DNA of 64,000 bases from Povalibacter uvarum. Lineage in GTDB: Bacteria; Pseudomonadota; Gammaproteobacteria; Steroidobacterales; Steroidobacteraceae. Below the pieces are notes generated by a model. That model was given only the letters and a program-made list of their open reading frames with translations. It searched no databases and was not told the DNA's origin. The stretch spans positions 199,913-263,912 of the forward strand of contig NZ_JACHHZ010000007.1 in assembly GCF_014202975.1 (NCBI RefSeq), given 5' to 3'. Positions within the stretch are counted from its first letter, which is position 1, and every line of letters begins with the position of its first letter. This document shows positions 16,991-24,329 of the stretch, piece after piece. A program made the translations under genes and the position numbers.

Positions 16991-17117
16991 CGCGAACTCC
17001 TTTCCCTGTCGCGGGCGTGATCCTGATCTGCAGTGGTGCGAATGCGGAGTGTGATCGTCCGAGCGTTCCCGTCACGGGACAATGCGTATCCGCCGCGCCA
17101 GCGCAGCGCAGGGTAAA

Positions 17118-17597
17118 TCACGACAACGGTGAGCGAAGATCGCCGACAAGCTGCGCCGATGATGTGGTGGCGAAGTGCTCCGGCCGCGCGAGCGTGTAGA
17201 GGAACATCGCGAGTATCCAGTGAAACGCGATCGGAATGCCGCCTGCCGCAAGGGCATTCGGCGCGCCCAGCGCGAACTGAATGCAGAGCCGCGAGGCCAT
17301 CACCGCGAAGTACAGCAAAGCAGAGACTCGCATCCACTGCCGCGCGCGCGAAGACACTGGCCACGAGATGCGTCCCTGCATCGTCGCGATGGCTGTCATC
17401 ACCATCAGCAGGATGATCTGCGCCGGCAGGAGCAGAGGGTAAGGCAGCAAACCCGAGTACCAGTCGTCCATCGGCGGCAGCCAGGGCGGCGCGAGCAGCA
17501 ACACTTCGACCTGGCCGAGAACACGCAGCAGAAACAGGATCAGGCACACCCACAGAACGACGATGCGTTCGCGGTCGATGTACGCGGCCGTGTTCAT
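17118..17597 (-). CDS. Integral membrane protein coupled to FAD oxidase (159 aa)
   Basis: Four hydrophobic segments (IVVLWVCLILFLLRVL, LLPYPLLLPAQIILLMVMTAIA, VSALLYFAVMASRLCIQFAL, IAFHWILAMFLYTLA). Its ATG overlaps the TGA of the FAD-dependent gene upstream (ATGA), so the two are translated together. It may anchor or supply electrons/lipid substrate to the oxidase; no cofactor-binding motif is visible. Annotated elsewhere only as hypothetical as far as I know. Confidence 0.86.
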   Translation of the reverse strand: MNTAAYIDRERIVVLWVCLILFLLRVLGQVEVLLLAPPWLPPMDDWYSGLLPYPLLLPAQIILLMVMTAIATMQGRISWPVSSRARQWMRVSALLYFAVMASRLCIQFALGAPNALAAGGIPIAFHWILAMFLYTLARPEHFATTSSAQLVGDLRSPLS

Positions 17598-19036
17598 TTC
17601 ATGCCCTGGAGTTCGCGGCGATAGTGTCGATACCAGTCGCTCTGGAAAGTCTCCTGCGGATCGAAAACGCGCTTGGCCTTCAGGAATCGCAGGAACTCCG
17701 GATAGCACGCGAGCAGTTGCTCCGCGGTTGCGTGTCGATGGTAGGTGAGGAAGAAGCTGCCCTGATGGTGGATGGCGATGTCGATGAGACGACGGAAATG
17801 GCTCGCGGAGCGGTGAATGCCCTTGAGATCGTGATCCACATGCAGATTGAAGATCACGCACGCGCAGGAGGCTTTCGCCCAGGGCAGCGCGGTTTCTTCG
17901 TCGCGTTCGATCAGTCGGACCGTGCCGTAGATGAGGTCGACTTCGTGCTCGAGAAAGTCGCGGCGCACATCATCCATGAACGCGACGAGCCGGTCCTTCG
18001 GCACGTACAGTTCGGTGATCATTTCGGAGCCGGGGACGCGCGCATCGCACACGCGATCCAGACGTCCGTGATAGTCATCGAGATACAGGCTGAGCTGGTG
18101 GGTATCGCTCCAGTACATCTGCCCGGACGAGCGAAGATAGAAATCCGCGAACTCGTTGAAGGCGCGCAGCTTGTTTCGATGCGCGAGATAGATCAGTCGA
18201 CGCCAGTCAGCGGGCGACAATCGGACCTGGTGATCGGGAACGATCGTCTCGGGTTCGACGGGCCGATAACACGAGAAGACGCCGCGGCTGAGAAATCGCC
18301 GATCCTCGGGCGCCGTCGAGAACTGGAAGTCGCCGTAGAGGTAACCGCTGCGGATGCGCCGGTCGAAGGCTTCGCCGATCTCGGCGATGTCGCACAGGCC
18401 CACGATGCGTTGTACTTTCTGTCGCGGCACCAGACGGATCGTTGCCGAAGTGACGACGCCGAAGAGGCCGTAGCCACCGACGACGTGACGGAAGAGCTCC
18501 GTGTTCGAATCGCGATCGCACTCGACGACAGATCCGTCGGCCGTTACGACTTCGAGACTCTCGATGTCGGATACGAACGGGGCGCAGGTCAGGCCGCGTC
18601 CGTGAATGTTCGCGGCGACGGCGCCGCCGACCGTGAGGCGATCGGCGCCGGTCTGTTTCTGGCGAATTCCCCATTGCGATGCACTGCCGTGCTGGGCGAT
18701 CACATAGTGGCGAATGAGCTCGGGCCATGTGATTCCGGCCTGTACCTTGATGTGACCGCGCTCGGCGTCGAACCCGAGTATCTGCTTCATGCCTCGCATG
18801 TCGAGTAGCCACCCGTCGGACGCGAACTGCTGGCCTCCCATTGCGTGACACGATCCGCACACACTCATGGACTCATCACGAGCACGCGCGAGCTGCACAG
18901 CGCGAACGACATCTTCAGTGTGCTTCGGAGTGAGGTGACCCCGCACCGTCGTGGCATTCAGGCGCGAGTGAGTGTCGTTGTGGACCAGCGCGGGGCGTTC
19001 GATCGTCGCGGTTGCGGCTCGAAGTTGCGTGACCAT
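17594..19036 (-). CDS. FAD-linked oxidoreductase (PCMH/FAD_binding_4 type)
   Basis: 480 residues. The N-terminal half is a PCMH-type FAD domain: SCHAMGGQQFASDGWLLDMRGMKQI at about 62-86 is the usual first FAD loop, and TVGGAVAANIHGRGLTCAPF at about 135-154 is the pyrophosphate-binding stretch. The C-terminal half matches the oxidase cap of aldonolactone/DprE1-like enzymes (VPKDRLVAFMDDVR; FDPQETFQSDWYRHYR, where the last part resembles the P-x-x-x-F-x-S-x-x-Y end). A likely role is oxidation of a sugar or sugar-lipid alcohol, with the coupled membrane protein hinting at a membrane-bound substrate. An XRE regulator is divergent from it. Confidence 0.92.
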   Translation of the reverse strand: MVTQLRAATATIERPALVHNDTHSRLNATTVRGHLTPKHTEDVVRAVQLARARDESMSVCGSCHAMGGQQFASDGWLLDMRGMKQILGFDAERGHIKVQAGITWPELIRHYVIAQHGSASQWGIRQKQTGADRLTVGGAVAANIHGRGLTCAPFVSDIESLEVVTADGSVVECDRDSNTELFRHVVGGYGLFGVVTSATIRLVPRQKVQRIVGLCDIAEIGEAFDRRIRSGYLYGDFQFSTAPEDRRFLSRGVFSCYRPVEPETIVPDHQVRLSPADWRRLIYLAHRNKLRAFNEFADFYLRSSGQMYWSDTHQLSLYLDDYHGRLDRVCDARVPGSEMITELYVPKDRLVAFMDDVRRDFLEHEVDLIYGTVRLIERDEETALPWAKASCACVIFNLHVDHDLKGIHRSASHFRRLIDIAIHHQGSFFLTYHRHATAEQLLACYPEFLRFLKAKRVFDPQETFQSDWYRHYRRELQGMK

Positions 19037-19163
19037 GCCTTTCTTCTCTGGTGGCGGAGGGCGCGCCGAAGACTGTGAGCATGGAGTGGATTACGCAACT
19101 GGCGATGATCTAGTATCGGAAGGCGATACCACAGGCGGCACAGCCCGCGACGGGAAAGGGCAG

Positions 19164-19907
19164 ATGAGCGAATCAAAGCAGATCGTGGCGATGCTCAAGC
19201 GCAGCCTGAAGGCGCGCGGCATGACGTACGCCGACCTCGCCAGTCGCGTCCGGCTCAGCGAAGCGTCGATCAAGCGCATCTTTGCGCAGGAGACGTTTTC
19301 GCTGGCACGGCTCGAGCAGATCTGCGGCGCGCTCGGGATGAGCATTGCCGAGGTAGTACAGATATCGGCGCCTCAGCCGCTCGAGCGGCGCCAGCAACTC
19401 ACCGTCGACCAGGAGGAGGCGTTGGCCAGCGATCCGCGGACGCTTGCGACTTTCCACCTGCTGCTGAATGGCTATGACTCAGCGAGCATCGCCGCCGAGC
19501 TCGGGCTCAACGACCGGGACCTGCGTCGCCTGCTGGTCAAGCTCGATGCGGCGAAGCTGATCGAGCTCGGAACGAAGCTGAAAGTTCGGCTGCGGACGTC
19601 GAACGTCATTGCATGGCGATCCGACGGGCCGGTCCGTCGGGCCTACGAAGAGCAGGTGAAGGGCGAGTTCTTGCGCGCTGCCTTCCAGGACAAGGACGAG
19701 CTGCTGAACTTCGGCTCGGCGGAGCTTTCGGCTGCATCGGTCAACATCATCGTCCGCAAGCTCGAAGCCCTCGCGCGCGACTTTGCCGATCTGGCGGCGC
19801 TCGATGCCAGCCTGCCGGGCAGGGATGAGAAACGCAGCATGGGACTGATGCTGGCGATGCGGCCGTGGGTGTTCTCGATGTATGCGGGGCTGCGCCAGAA
19901 GGGCTGA
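19164..19907 (+). CDS. XRE-family transcriptional regulator (247 aa)
   Basis: ATG 19164 follows GGGAAAGGG. Residues about 5-60 form a lambda-repressor-like helix-turn-helix (MTYADLASRVRLSEASIKRIFAQETFSLARLEQICGALGMSI). The remaining 180 residues contain a second helix-turn-helix-like part (GYDSASIAAELGLNDRDLRRLLVKLDAAKLIEL) and a helical C-terminal region, so it may sense a ligand. It is divergent from the FAD oxidase operon (128 bases apart) and may control it, and lies just upstream of the FNR-box/FTR1 unit. Confidence 0.9.
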   Translation: MSESKQIVAMLKRSLKARGMTYADLASRVRLSEASIKRIFAQETFSLARLEQICGALGMSIAEVVQISAPQPLERRQQLTVDQEEALASDPRTLATFHLLLNGYDSASIAAELGLNDRDLRRLLVKLDAAKLIELGTKLKVRLRTSNVIAWRSDGPVRRAYEEQVKGEFLRAAFQDKDELLNFGSAELSAASVNIIVRKLEALARDFADLAALDASLPGRDEKRSMGLMLAMRPWVFSMYAGLRQKG

Positions 19908-19920
19908 TACCGCGCCGCGA

Positions 19921-19934
19921 TTGATCGAGATCAA
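19921..19934. promoter_or_regulatory. FNR/ANR-type box upstream of the iron permease
   Basis: TTGATCGAGATCAA is a perfect match to the FNR/ANR consensus TTGAT-N4-ATCAA. It is 100 bases before the FTR1 start codon. This suggests oxygen-responsive control of iron uptake; direct binding is not shown. Confidence 0.7.
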
Positions 19935-20033
19935 GGCGAAGGCGTCGCCGGTCGGCTGCAATAGCGCGCATGCATGCTCCTTCAGGACGCTCCTGGAGCG
20001 GGCAGGGCATCCTGCACTTTGGGAGTCGCGGCC

Positions 20034-20807
20034 ATGCTCAACGCTTTCATGTTCACGCTTCGAGAAGGTATCGAAGCCTTCCTGATCGTCGCGATTACGC
20101 TTGCTTACCTGAGGAAAACCGGCCGCGCGAAGCTGGGTCGCGCCGTCCATCTCGGGGTCGCCGTTGCGCTGGTGGCGAGTTACCTGGCATCGCTGCTGTT
20201 CGCGCGAGCGGAGAATCGTCCGCTGTGGGAGGGCGTGCTGGCCCTCGTGACTGCTGTGCTCGTCGGTACCTTCACGTTGCAGGTCCTTCGCACGGCAAAG
20301 TTCATGCGGCGTGATATCGAAGGCAGGATCGAGCACGCGGCCCTGCAAGAAGGGGCCTGGGCGTTCGTCGGGGTTTTCGCATTCACTGTGTTGATGATCA
20401 CGCGCGAAGGCATGGAGGCGGCGCTGCTGCTGTCCGCTTCATTCATGCAGAGCGGAGCGCGGCTATTTTTCTATGGGGCGACAGGTGGGCTTCTGGCTGC
20501 AGCGCTGCTCGCTCTGCTCTGGAGCAGATTCGGTCACCGCATCCATCTGGGACGCTTCCTCCAGGTTACCGCCGTGTTCCTGCTGCTCTTCCTCGTGCAG
20601 CTCCTGATCTATGGATTCCACGAGATCACGGAATCGGGCCTGCTTCCGATCGACAACACCTACTGGCATCTGGTGACGGAGCCCTACGGGCCCGAAGGCC
20701 GCTACGGTCATTGGCTCACCTATGCGCTCGTCGTGCTCCCTCTCGGCTGGTTGCTTTCCGTCTCCATCGGTGGTGGCTTTTCGCGTTCGACACAGGTGGC
20801 GCGGTAG
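20034..20807 (+). CDS. FTR1-family iron permease
   Basis: ATG 20034 preceded by GGGAG. 257 residues with about seven hydrophobic segments. The two iron-binding REGxE motifs of Ftr1/EfeU are present: LREGIEAF near residue 10 and TREGMEAA near residue 122. Such permeases take up iron (Fe2+ after oxidation to Fe3+ in the EfeUOB system or with a periplasmic P19-like partner). No efeO, efeB or p19 gene is adjacent, so it seems to work alone or with a partner elsewhere. The perfect FNR box upstream links it to low oxygen. Confidence 0.94.
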   Translation: MLNAFMFTLREGIEAFLIVAITLAYLRKTGRAKLGRAVHLGVAVALVASYLASLLFARAENRPLWEGVLALVTAVLVGTFTLQVLRTAKFMRRDIEGRIEHAALQEGAWAFVGVFAFTVLMITREGMEAALLLSASFMQSGARLFFYGATGGLLAAALLALLWSRFGHRIHLGRFLQVTAVFLLLFLVQLLIYGFHEITESGLLPIDNTYWHLVTEPYGPEGRYGHWLTYALVVLPLGWLLSVSIGGGFSRSTQVAR

Positions 20808-20852
20808 ATCGTCGCGTCGCTGACCTAACTTTGCACGCAAAGCGCGTCCCAG

Positions 20853-20866
20853 CTGATCTGGATCAA
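20853..20866. promoter_or_regulatory. Second FNR/ANR-like box
   Basis: CTGATCTGGATCAA differs from TTGAT-N4-ATCAA in one base. It is 63 bases before the start of the exported 119-aa gene at 20929. Two such sites within 1 kb, each ahead of a gene on the same strand, make a shared regulator likely. Confidence 0.55.
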
Positions 20867-20928
20867 GTGAGCCTTCGACCGCGTTGCCTACGATGAATCG
20901 TACTCAACAAGATACGAAGGAGATGCTC

Positions 20929-21288
20929 ATGAGACTCAAGACTTCATCGGCGATCGCTTTGCTGGCGCTGGCTGCGGTACCGCTGGGCGTCCAGGCAGGC
21001 GATGTCGCACAGGATGCCGCGCTCGACGCCTGCGTAAAGGCATTCACCACGACGTACATTCCCAATCATGTGGTGCGGGACACCAAAGCGAACATGTCGG
21101 CCGTATCTCCCGCGCTGAACTACTACAGACCATCGAGTTACACGATCGAGTTGCGAGCGCTTGGAGTAAAGAGCGGCGAGACGCTTGCCCGCGCACGCTG
21201 CCAGGTTGATCGCAACGGCGTCGTTCGGGTCGAGAGCCGCGACACGAAGTACACGGTGACCGCGAAGGAAGCGGAAGTGACGGATTGA
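20929..21288 (+). CDS. Small exported protein (119 aa), unknown function
   Basis: AAGGAG stands six bases ahead of ATG 20929, favouring this start over ATG 20923. A signal peptide ends near VQAGD, leaving about 95 mature residues with two Cys (DACVKAF; ARCQVDR), likely a disulfide, and strands near the C terminus (GVVRVESRDTKYTVTAKEAEV). It follows the FTR1 gene by 121 bases, has its own FNR-like box and ends at a strong hairpin. A periplasmic partner to iron or redox adaptation is possible but unproven. Confidence 0.85.
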   Translation: MRLKTSSAIALLALAAVPLGVQAGDVAQDAALDACVKAFTTTYIPNHVVRDTKANMSAVSPALNYYRPSSYTIELRALGVKSGETLARARCQVDRNGVVRVESRDTKYTVTAKEAEVTD

Positions 21289-21308
21289 TGCGCGTGCGTT
21301 CGCGTGAG

Positions 21309-21339
21309 ATCAGCCTCGCATGTGCCGTGCGAGGCTGAT
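21309..21339 (+). terminator. Hairpin downstream of the exported 119-aa gene
   Basis: Perfect 12-bp stem (ATCAGCCTCGCA / TGCGAGGCTGAT) with a 7-base loop, 20 bases after the stop. Only a short T run follows, so it may be a weak Rho-independent terminator or an mRNA 3' stabiliser. Confidence 0.7.
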
Positions 21340-21475
21340 TGCCCGTGCTCCGGCAGGGCGATGCCCGACGTGTCGACCGAGCCGGGATGTACTTACAGGG
21401 CGACCTCACCCCATCTGCGGTATTCTCTCCCGAGCCGCTCCGGCGCGGTGCCGCAAGATGTCAGGAGGAGTTCCG

Positions 21476-21643
21476 ATGGCGACCAAGAAGAAGTCGACGA
21501 AGAAGCAAGCCCCGGCGGCCAAGGTCAGCTGGGCGGACACGATGAAAAAAGCGCTGGAGAAGAAGAGTCCGGCCGGCGGCTTCCCCGATCAGGGCAAACC
21601 GCGGGACTCGAAGGTCAAGCAGCTCAAGCGGACGGTGTACTGA
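21476..21643 (+). CDS. Small Lys-rich protein (55 aa)
   Basis: A very strong AGGAGGAG site lies six bases ahead of ATG 21476, which argues this short gene is real and well translated. The product is strongly basic (MATKKKSTKKQAPAAKVSWADTMKKALEKK...), with no signal peptide or hydrophobic segment. Small Lys/Ala-rich proteins of this sort often bind nucleic acid or ribosomes; here that is only inference. It converges with the cupin gene, 16 bases apart. Confidence 0.75.
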   Translation: MATKKKSTKKQAPAAKVSWADTMKKALEKKSPAGGFPDQGKPRDSKVKQLKRTVY

Positions 21644-21659
21644 ACGCTGCTTCGCCGCG

Positions 21660-22052
21660 TCAGTCCGAATCAACGAAAACCGTCTCCGCACGCAGTTTCT
21701 CGAAGCACAGATTCACCGTCCGGCCGACGCCGCGAGTGCGATGACGCGTCATCGCCGGAATCGTCACGCACTGCCAGGGCCGCAGCTGCAACTCGCGCCC
21801 GGCCTCGCCATTCTCGAATTCAATGACGAGCAGTCCCTCCACGACCAGGAAGAGCTCGTCCGATGTCGGGTGAAAGTGCCAGCGGTACACCTCCTCGAAC
21901 ACGGCGAGGCGCAGGCAGCTGTCGTTCACCCGGTTGATCACCATGTTCCGGTAGCGCTCGGTGACCGCGGCGCCTTCCGCGAACAAGTCGACAACCTTGA
22001 GTGCAGGATATCGAACGGGCTCCGACGTGTAGTCGTCTGCTGTGACCTGCAT
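21660..22052 (-). CDS. Cupin-domain protein (130 aa)
   Basis: Start at ATG 22052 because GAGGAG lies six bases upstream; an ATG six codons earlier is possible. One cupin domain: HFHPTSDELFLVVEGLLVIEFENGEAG is motif 1 (His-x-His, Glu) and PWQCVTIPAMTRHRTRG motif 2 (His). These residues bind a divalent metal in small cupins such as mannose-6-phosphate isomerase-like and stress cupins. Substrate unknown; single-gene unit. Confidence 0.9.
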   Translation of the reverse strand: MQVTADDYTSEPVRYPALKVVDLFAEGAAVTERYRNMVINRVNDSCLRLAVFEEVYRWHFHPTSDELFLVVEGLLVIEFENGEAGRELQLRPWQCVTIPAMTRHRTRGVGRTVNLCFEKLRAETVFVDSD

Positions 22053-22160
22053 ACGCTGCTCCTCTGTCATGCAGGAGCAGCGTAGGTTCCGGTCGGGCAG
22101 GAGAGAAGCAACTCTTCGTGTCGCCGATCCATGACCTCAGGTCATAGTTGCGCCCCGCCG

Positions 22161-22574
22161 TCAGAGCGTCTGGCGTTCGACGTAAAGAATGTTCGTGATC
22201 CTGCCGTCCTGCACCTGGTACACGGTGAGTTCTTCGGCGGTCTTGCCATCAGGCCTGCCCGTAACCCGGTCGCGCACCATCACTTTGTCGGCCAGCGCGA
22301 TCAGCTCCACTATTTCGATCTTCAGATTGGGCGCTGCAGCGAACGCCTTCGTGTACACCTCCCGGTTGTGCTGGAGCCCTTCGGACGTCTGTTCGCCCGG
22401 AAAGCGGAATTTCCGGATCGCTGGCGAGTAGAGCGCAAGGAACGCATCCAGATCGTGACGATTGGCCGCATCGGTGTATTCGCGGACGACCTGTTCCGGT
22501 GTCTTCGCGGGTTCCGCGGAGAAGCCGGCGGCGGAAACGAGCAGCAGCGAGCAGAGGGCGAACGAACGGATCAT
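22161..22574 (-). CDS. Secreted NTF2-like (SnoaL) protein (137 aa)
   Basis: A textbook AAGGAGG precedes ATG 22574. A signal peptide ends near GFSAEP; the mature 118 residues follow the NTF2/SnoaL cone fold (VVREYTDAANRHDLDAFLALYSPAIRKFRFPGEQT; VMVRDRVTGRPDGKTAEELTVYQVQDGRITNILYVE). These act as isomerases, hydratases or immunity-type binders; no catalytic Asp/His pair can be assigned with confidence. It is one of three NTF2/lumazine-like exported domains in this window. Confidence 0.88.
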   Translation of the reverse strand: MIRSFALCSLLLVSAAGFSAEPAKTPEQVVREYTDAANRHDLDAFLALYSPAIRKFRFPGEQTSEGLQHNREVYTKAFAAAPNLKIEIVELIALADKVMVRDRVTGRPDGKTAEELTVYQVQDGRITNILYVERQTL

Positions 22575-22870
22575 GGGAAACCTCCTTGAATGAAGCCGAG
22601 AGCGCGAGTCGTGCGGCTTTATCGTCGATCGGGGCCGGGCGGGCTGTAATCGAATGCTACGAATCGTTAGCGGCTCACCGGCGGCCGCACGTTCGAGCGG
22701 TCAAGTAGCGCATGCCCGAAAGTGCAGGGAACGGGCGGCCTGAGCGCCCGTTTGCAAACCCGTAGCTAATCCTGACCTCTTCATGAGGACTCGTGAGCGT
22801 GCTCCCGGCTGTAGTCGACGCACGGGAGACGAATGGGTCGGCTCCCGATCCGCTACACGAGGTCGTGATC

Positions 22871-23464
22871 ATGAGCAGCATCAGATGGAGTGTCCTTCTT
22901 TCCGCTTCGGCTCTCGCCGTGACCCTGGTCGGTGCCTTGTCGTCCCCGGCAATCGGCAACCATTCGACCGAAGGGCATGGCCACGGGGACGGGGCGTCGA
23001 ACAAGCAGCCTTCCGGCGAACTGGTCCGGGCCGTTCGTGACAGCACGCGGCGTTTCAAAGACATCAACCAGGCCAAGGCCGCCGGCTACCAGCTGCTCTT
23101 CGGCTGCGTAAGCGGGCCCGACGACGGTGCGATGGGCATGCACTACGTCAACCTGGAGCTGGTGGCGGATGGTGTGCTCGATCCGGCCCGGCCCGAGATT
23201 GTCATTTACGAACCGCTGCCCAATGGCGGCCGCCGCCTGATCGGCGCGGACTTTCTCGTCTTCGCCGAAACATGGCATGCGACCAATACGGCCACGCCGC
23301 AGGTCATGGGTCAGCTCATGCACCTGATCGACAGCCCGAACCGGTACGGCCTGCCGGCGTTCTATACGCTGCATGTATGGGCATGGAAGTCGAGCCCGAC
23401 GGGCGCTTTCGTGAACTGGCACTCCGATGTGTCCTGCGAAGCGTTCGAGGGTGAGGAGCAGTGA
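22871..23464 (+). CDS. Exported protein of unknown function (197 aa), paired with MddA-like gene
   Basis: ATG 22871 with GAGG upstream opens a signal peptide (SVLLSASALAVTLVGALSSPA) and a His/Gly-rich linker (HSTEGHGHGDG). The mature domain holds conserved-looking features: AVRDSTRRFKDINQAKAAGY, FGCVSGPDDGAMGMHYVN, and HVWAWKSSPTGAFVNWHSDVSCE, with two Cys likely joined and several His/Glu that could bind metal. Homologous secreted proteins are widespread and unnamed as far as I know. It is two bases from the next gene and surely co-transcribed. Confidence 0.88.
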   Translation: MSSIRWSVLLSASALAVTLVGALSSPAIGNHSTEGHGHGDGASNKQPSGELVRAVRDSTRRFKDINQAKAAGYQLLFGCVSGPDDGAMGMHYVNLELVADGVLDPARPEIVIYEPLPNGGRRLIGADFLVFAETWHATNTATPQVMGQLMHLIDSPNRYGLPAFYTLHVWAWKSSPTGAFVNWHSDVSCEAFEGEEQ

Positions 23465-23466
23465 CC

Positions 23467-24267
23467 ATGCCGGTCGTCATCTATCGCACCAGCGCGTTCC
23501 TTTTCAGCGTGCTCAGCTATGGGGCGTTCCTGCTGGTCTTTCTGTACCTGCTCGCCTTCCTGGGCAATCTGCAGGCGACATCGCTGGCGGACGAGATGGC
23601 GATGCTCGCAGCGCTGGTGCCGAGATCCATCGATCTTGGTCGCGACATGGGCTCGCCGGCATCCGCGATCCTCGTGGATCTCGGGTTGCTGGCGCTCTTC
23701 GGCCTGCAGCACTCCGTGATGGCCCGGCCCGGCTTCAAGCGCGCATGGACGCGAGTCGTGCCGAAGGAGCTGGAGCGAAGTCTCTACGTGCTGATCGCAA
23801 GCGCGGTACTGGCTTTGCTGATGTGGCAGTGGCGACCGATTCCGACACCGGTGTTGTGGCATGCGAGCGCGGACTGGGGTGTCGCGCTCGGCTGGTCAGT
23901 CATGGGTGCCGGCGTCGCGGTGCTGCTGTGGGCGACATTCCTGATCGACCATTTCGAATTGCTCGGGTTGCGTCAGGGCTGGAGCACATTGCGCGGCAGG
24001 GAGCTTCATGCTCCCGCGTTCGTGACGCCGTATCTCTACAAGATCGTCCGCCATCCGCAGTACCTGGGCTGGCTGTTGATCTTCTGGGGTACGCCAACCA
24101 TGACCGCGGGCCATCTGCTTTTCACGGCGGGCATGAGCGGCTACATCCTCGTGGCAATGCGGTTCGAGGAGCGCGACCTTGTGGAGAACATCGGTGAACG
24201 CTATCGGCGTTACCGCGAGGAAGTGCCGGCGCTGGTGCCGTTGCCTGGCAGACGATTCGACGGCTAG
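23467..24267 (+). CDS. mddA: MddA-like methanethiol S-methyltransferase / NnrU-type membrane protein
   Basis: ATG 23467 has GAGGAG eight bases upstream; a GTG at 23461 overlapping the previous stop is the alternative. 266 residues, five to six membrane segments. The part LQHSVMARPGFKRAWTRVVPKELERSLYVL resembles methanethiol S-methyltransferase MddA, and the C-terminal YKIVRHPQYLGWLLIFWGTP with RFEERDLVENIGERYRRYREEVP is the S-adenosylmethionine-binding RHPxY...EExxL signature of the isoprenylcysteine methyltransferase fold. MddA converts methanethiol to dimethyl sulfide. Substrate specificity for this copy is inferred from family only. The paired exported protein suggests a periplasmic side to the process. 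Confidence 0.85.
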   Translation: MPVVIYRTSAFLFSVLSYGAFLLVFLYLLAFLGNLQATSLADEMAMLAALVPRSIDLGRDMGSPASAILVDLGLLALFGLQHSVMARPGFKRAWTRVVPKELERSLYVLIASAVLALLMWQWRPIPTPVLWHASADWGVALGWSVMGAGVAVLLWATFLIDHFELLGLRQGWSTLRGRELHAPAFVTPYLYKIVRHPQYLGWLLIFWGTPTMTAGHLLFTAGMSGYILVAMRFEERDLVENIGERYRRYREEVPALVPLPGRRFDG

Positions 24268-24278
24268 CGACGTATCGA

Positions 24279-24308
24279 CCAGCCTTCCCTCGCCGCGGGG
24301 AAGGCTGG
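24279..24308. terminator. Bidirectional terminator
   Basis: An 11-bp stem (CCAGCCTTCCC / GGGAAGGCTGG) with an 8-base loop, placed exactly between the ends of two converging genes (24267 and 24330). It serves both strands. Confidence 0.75.
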
Positions 24309-24329
24309 ATCGAGATTCGCAGAGAGCAG

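Noticed and set aside
17624-18808. A 394-residue open frame on the plus strand, antisense to the FAD oxidase
   Set aside because: It mirrors a clearly recognisable FAD enzyme; high GC makes long antisense frames common, and the composition is Asp/Glu/Val-rich without any motif.
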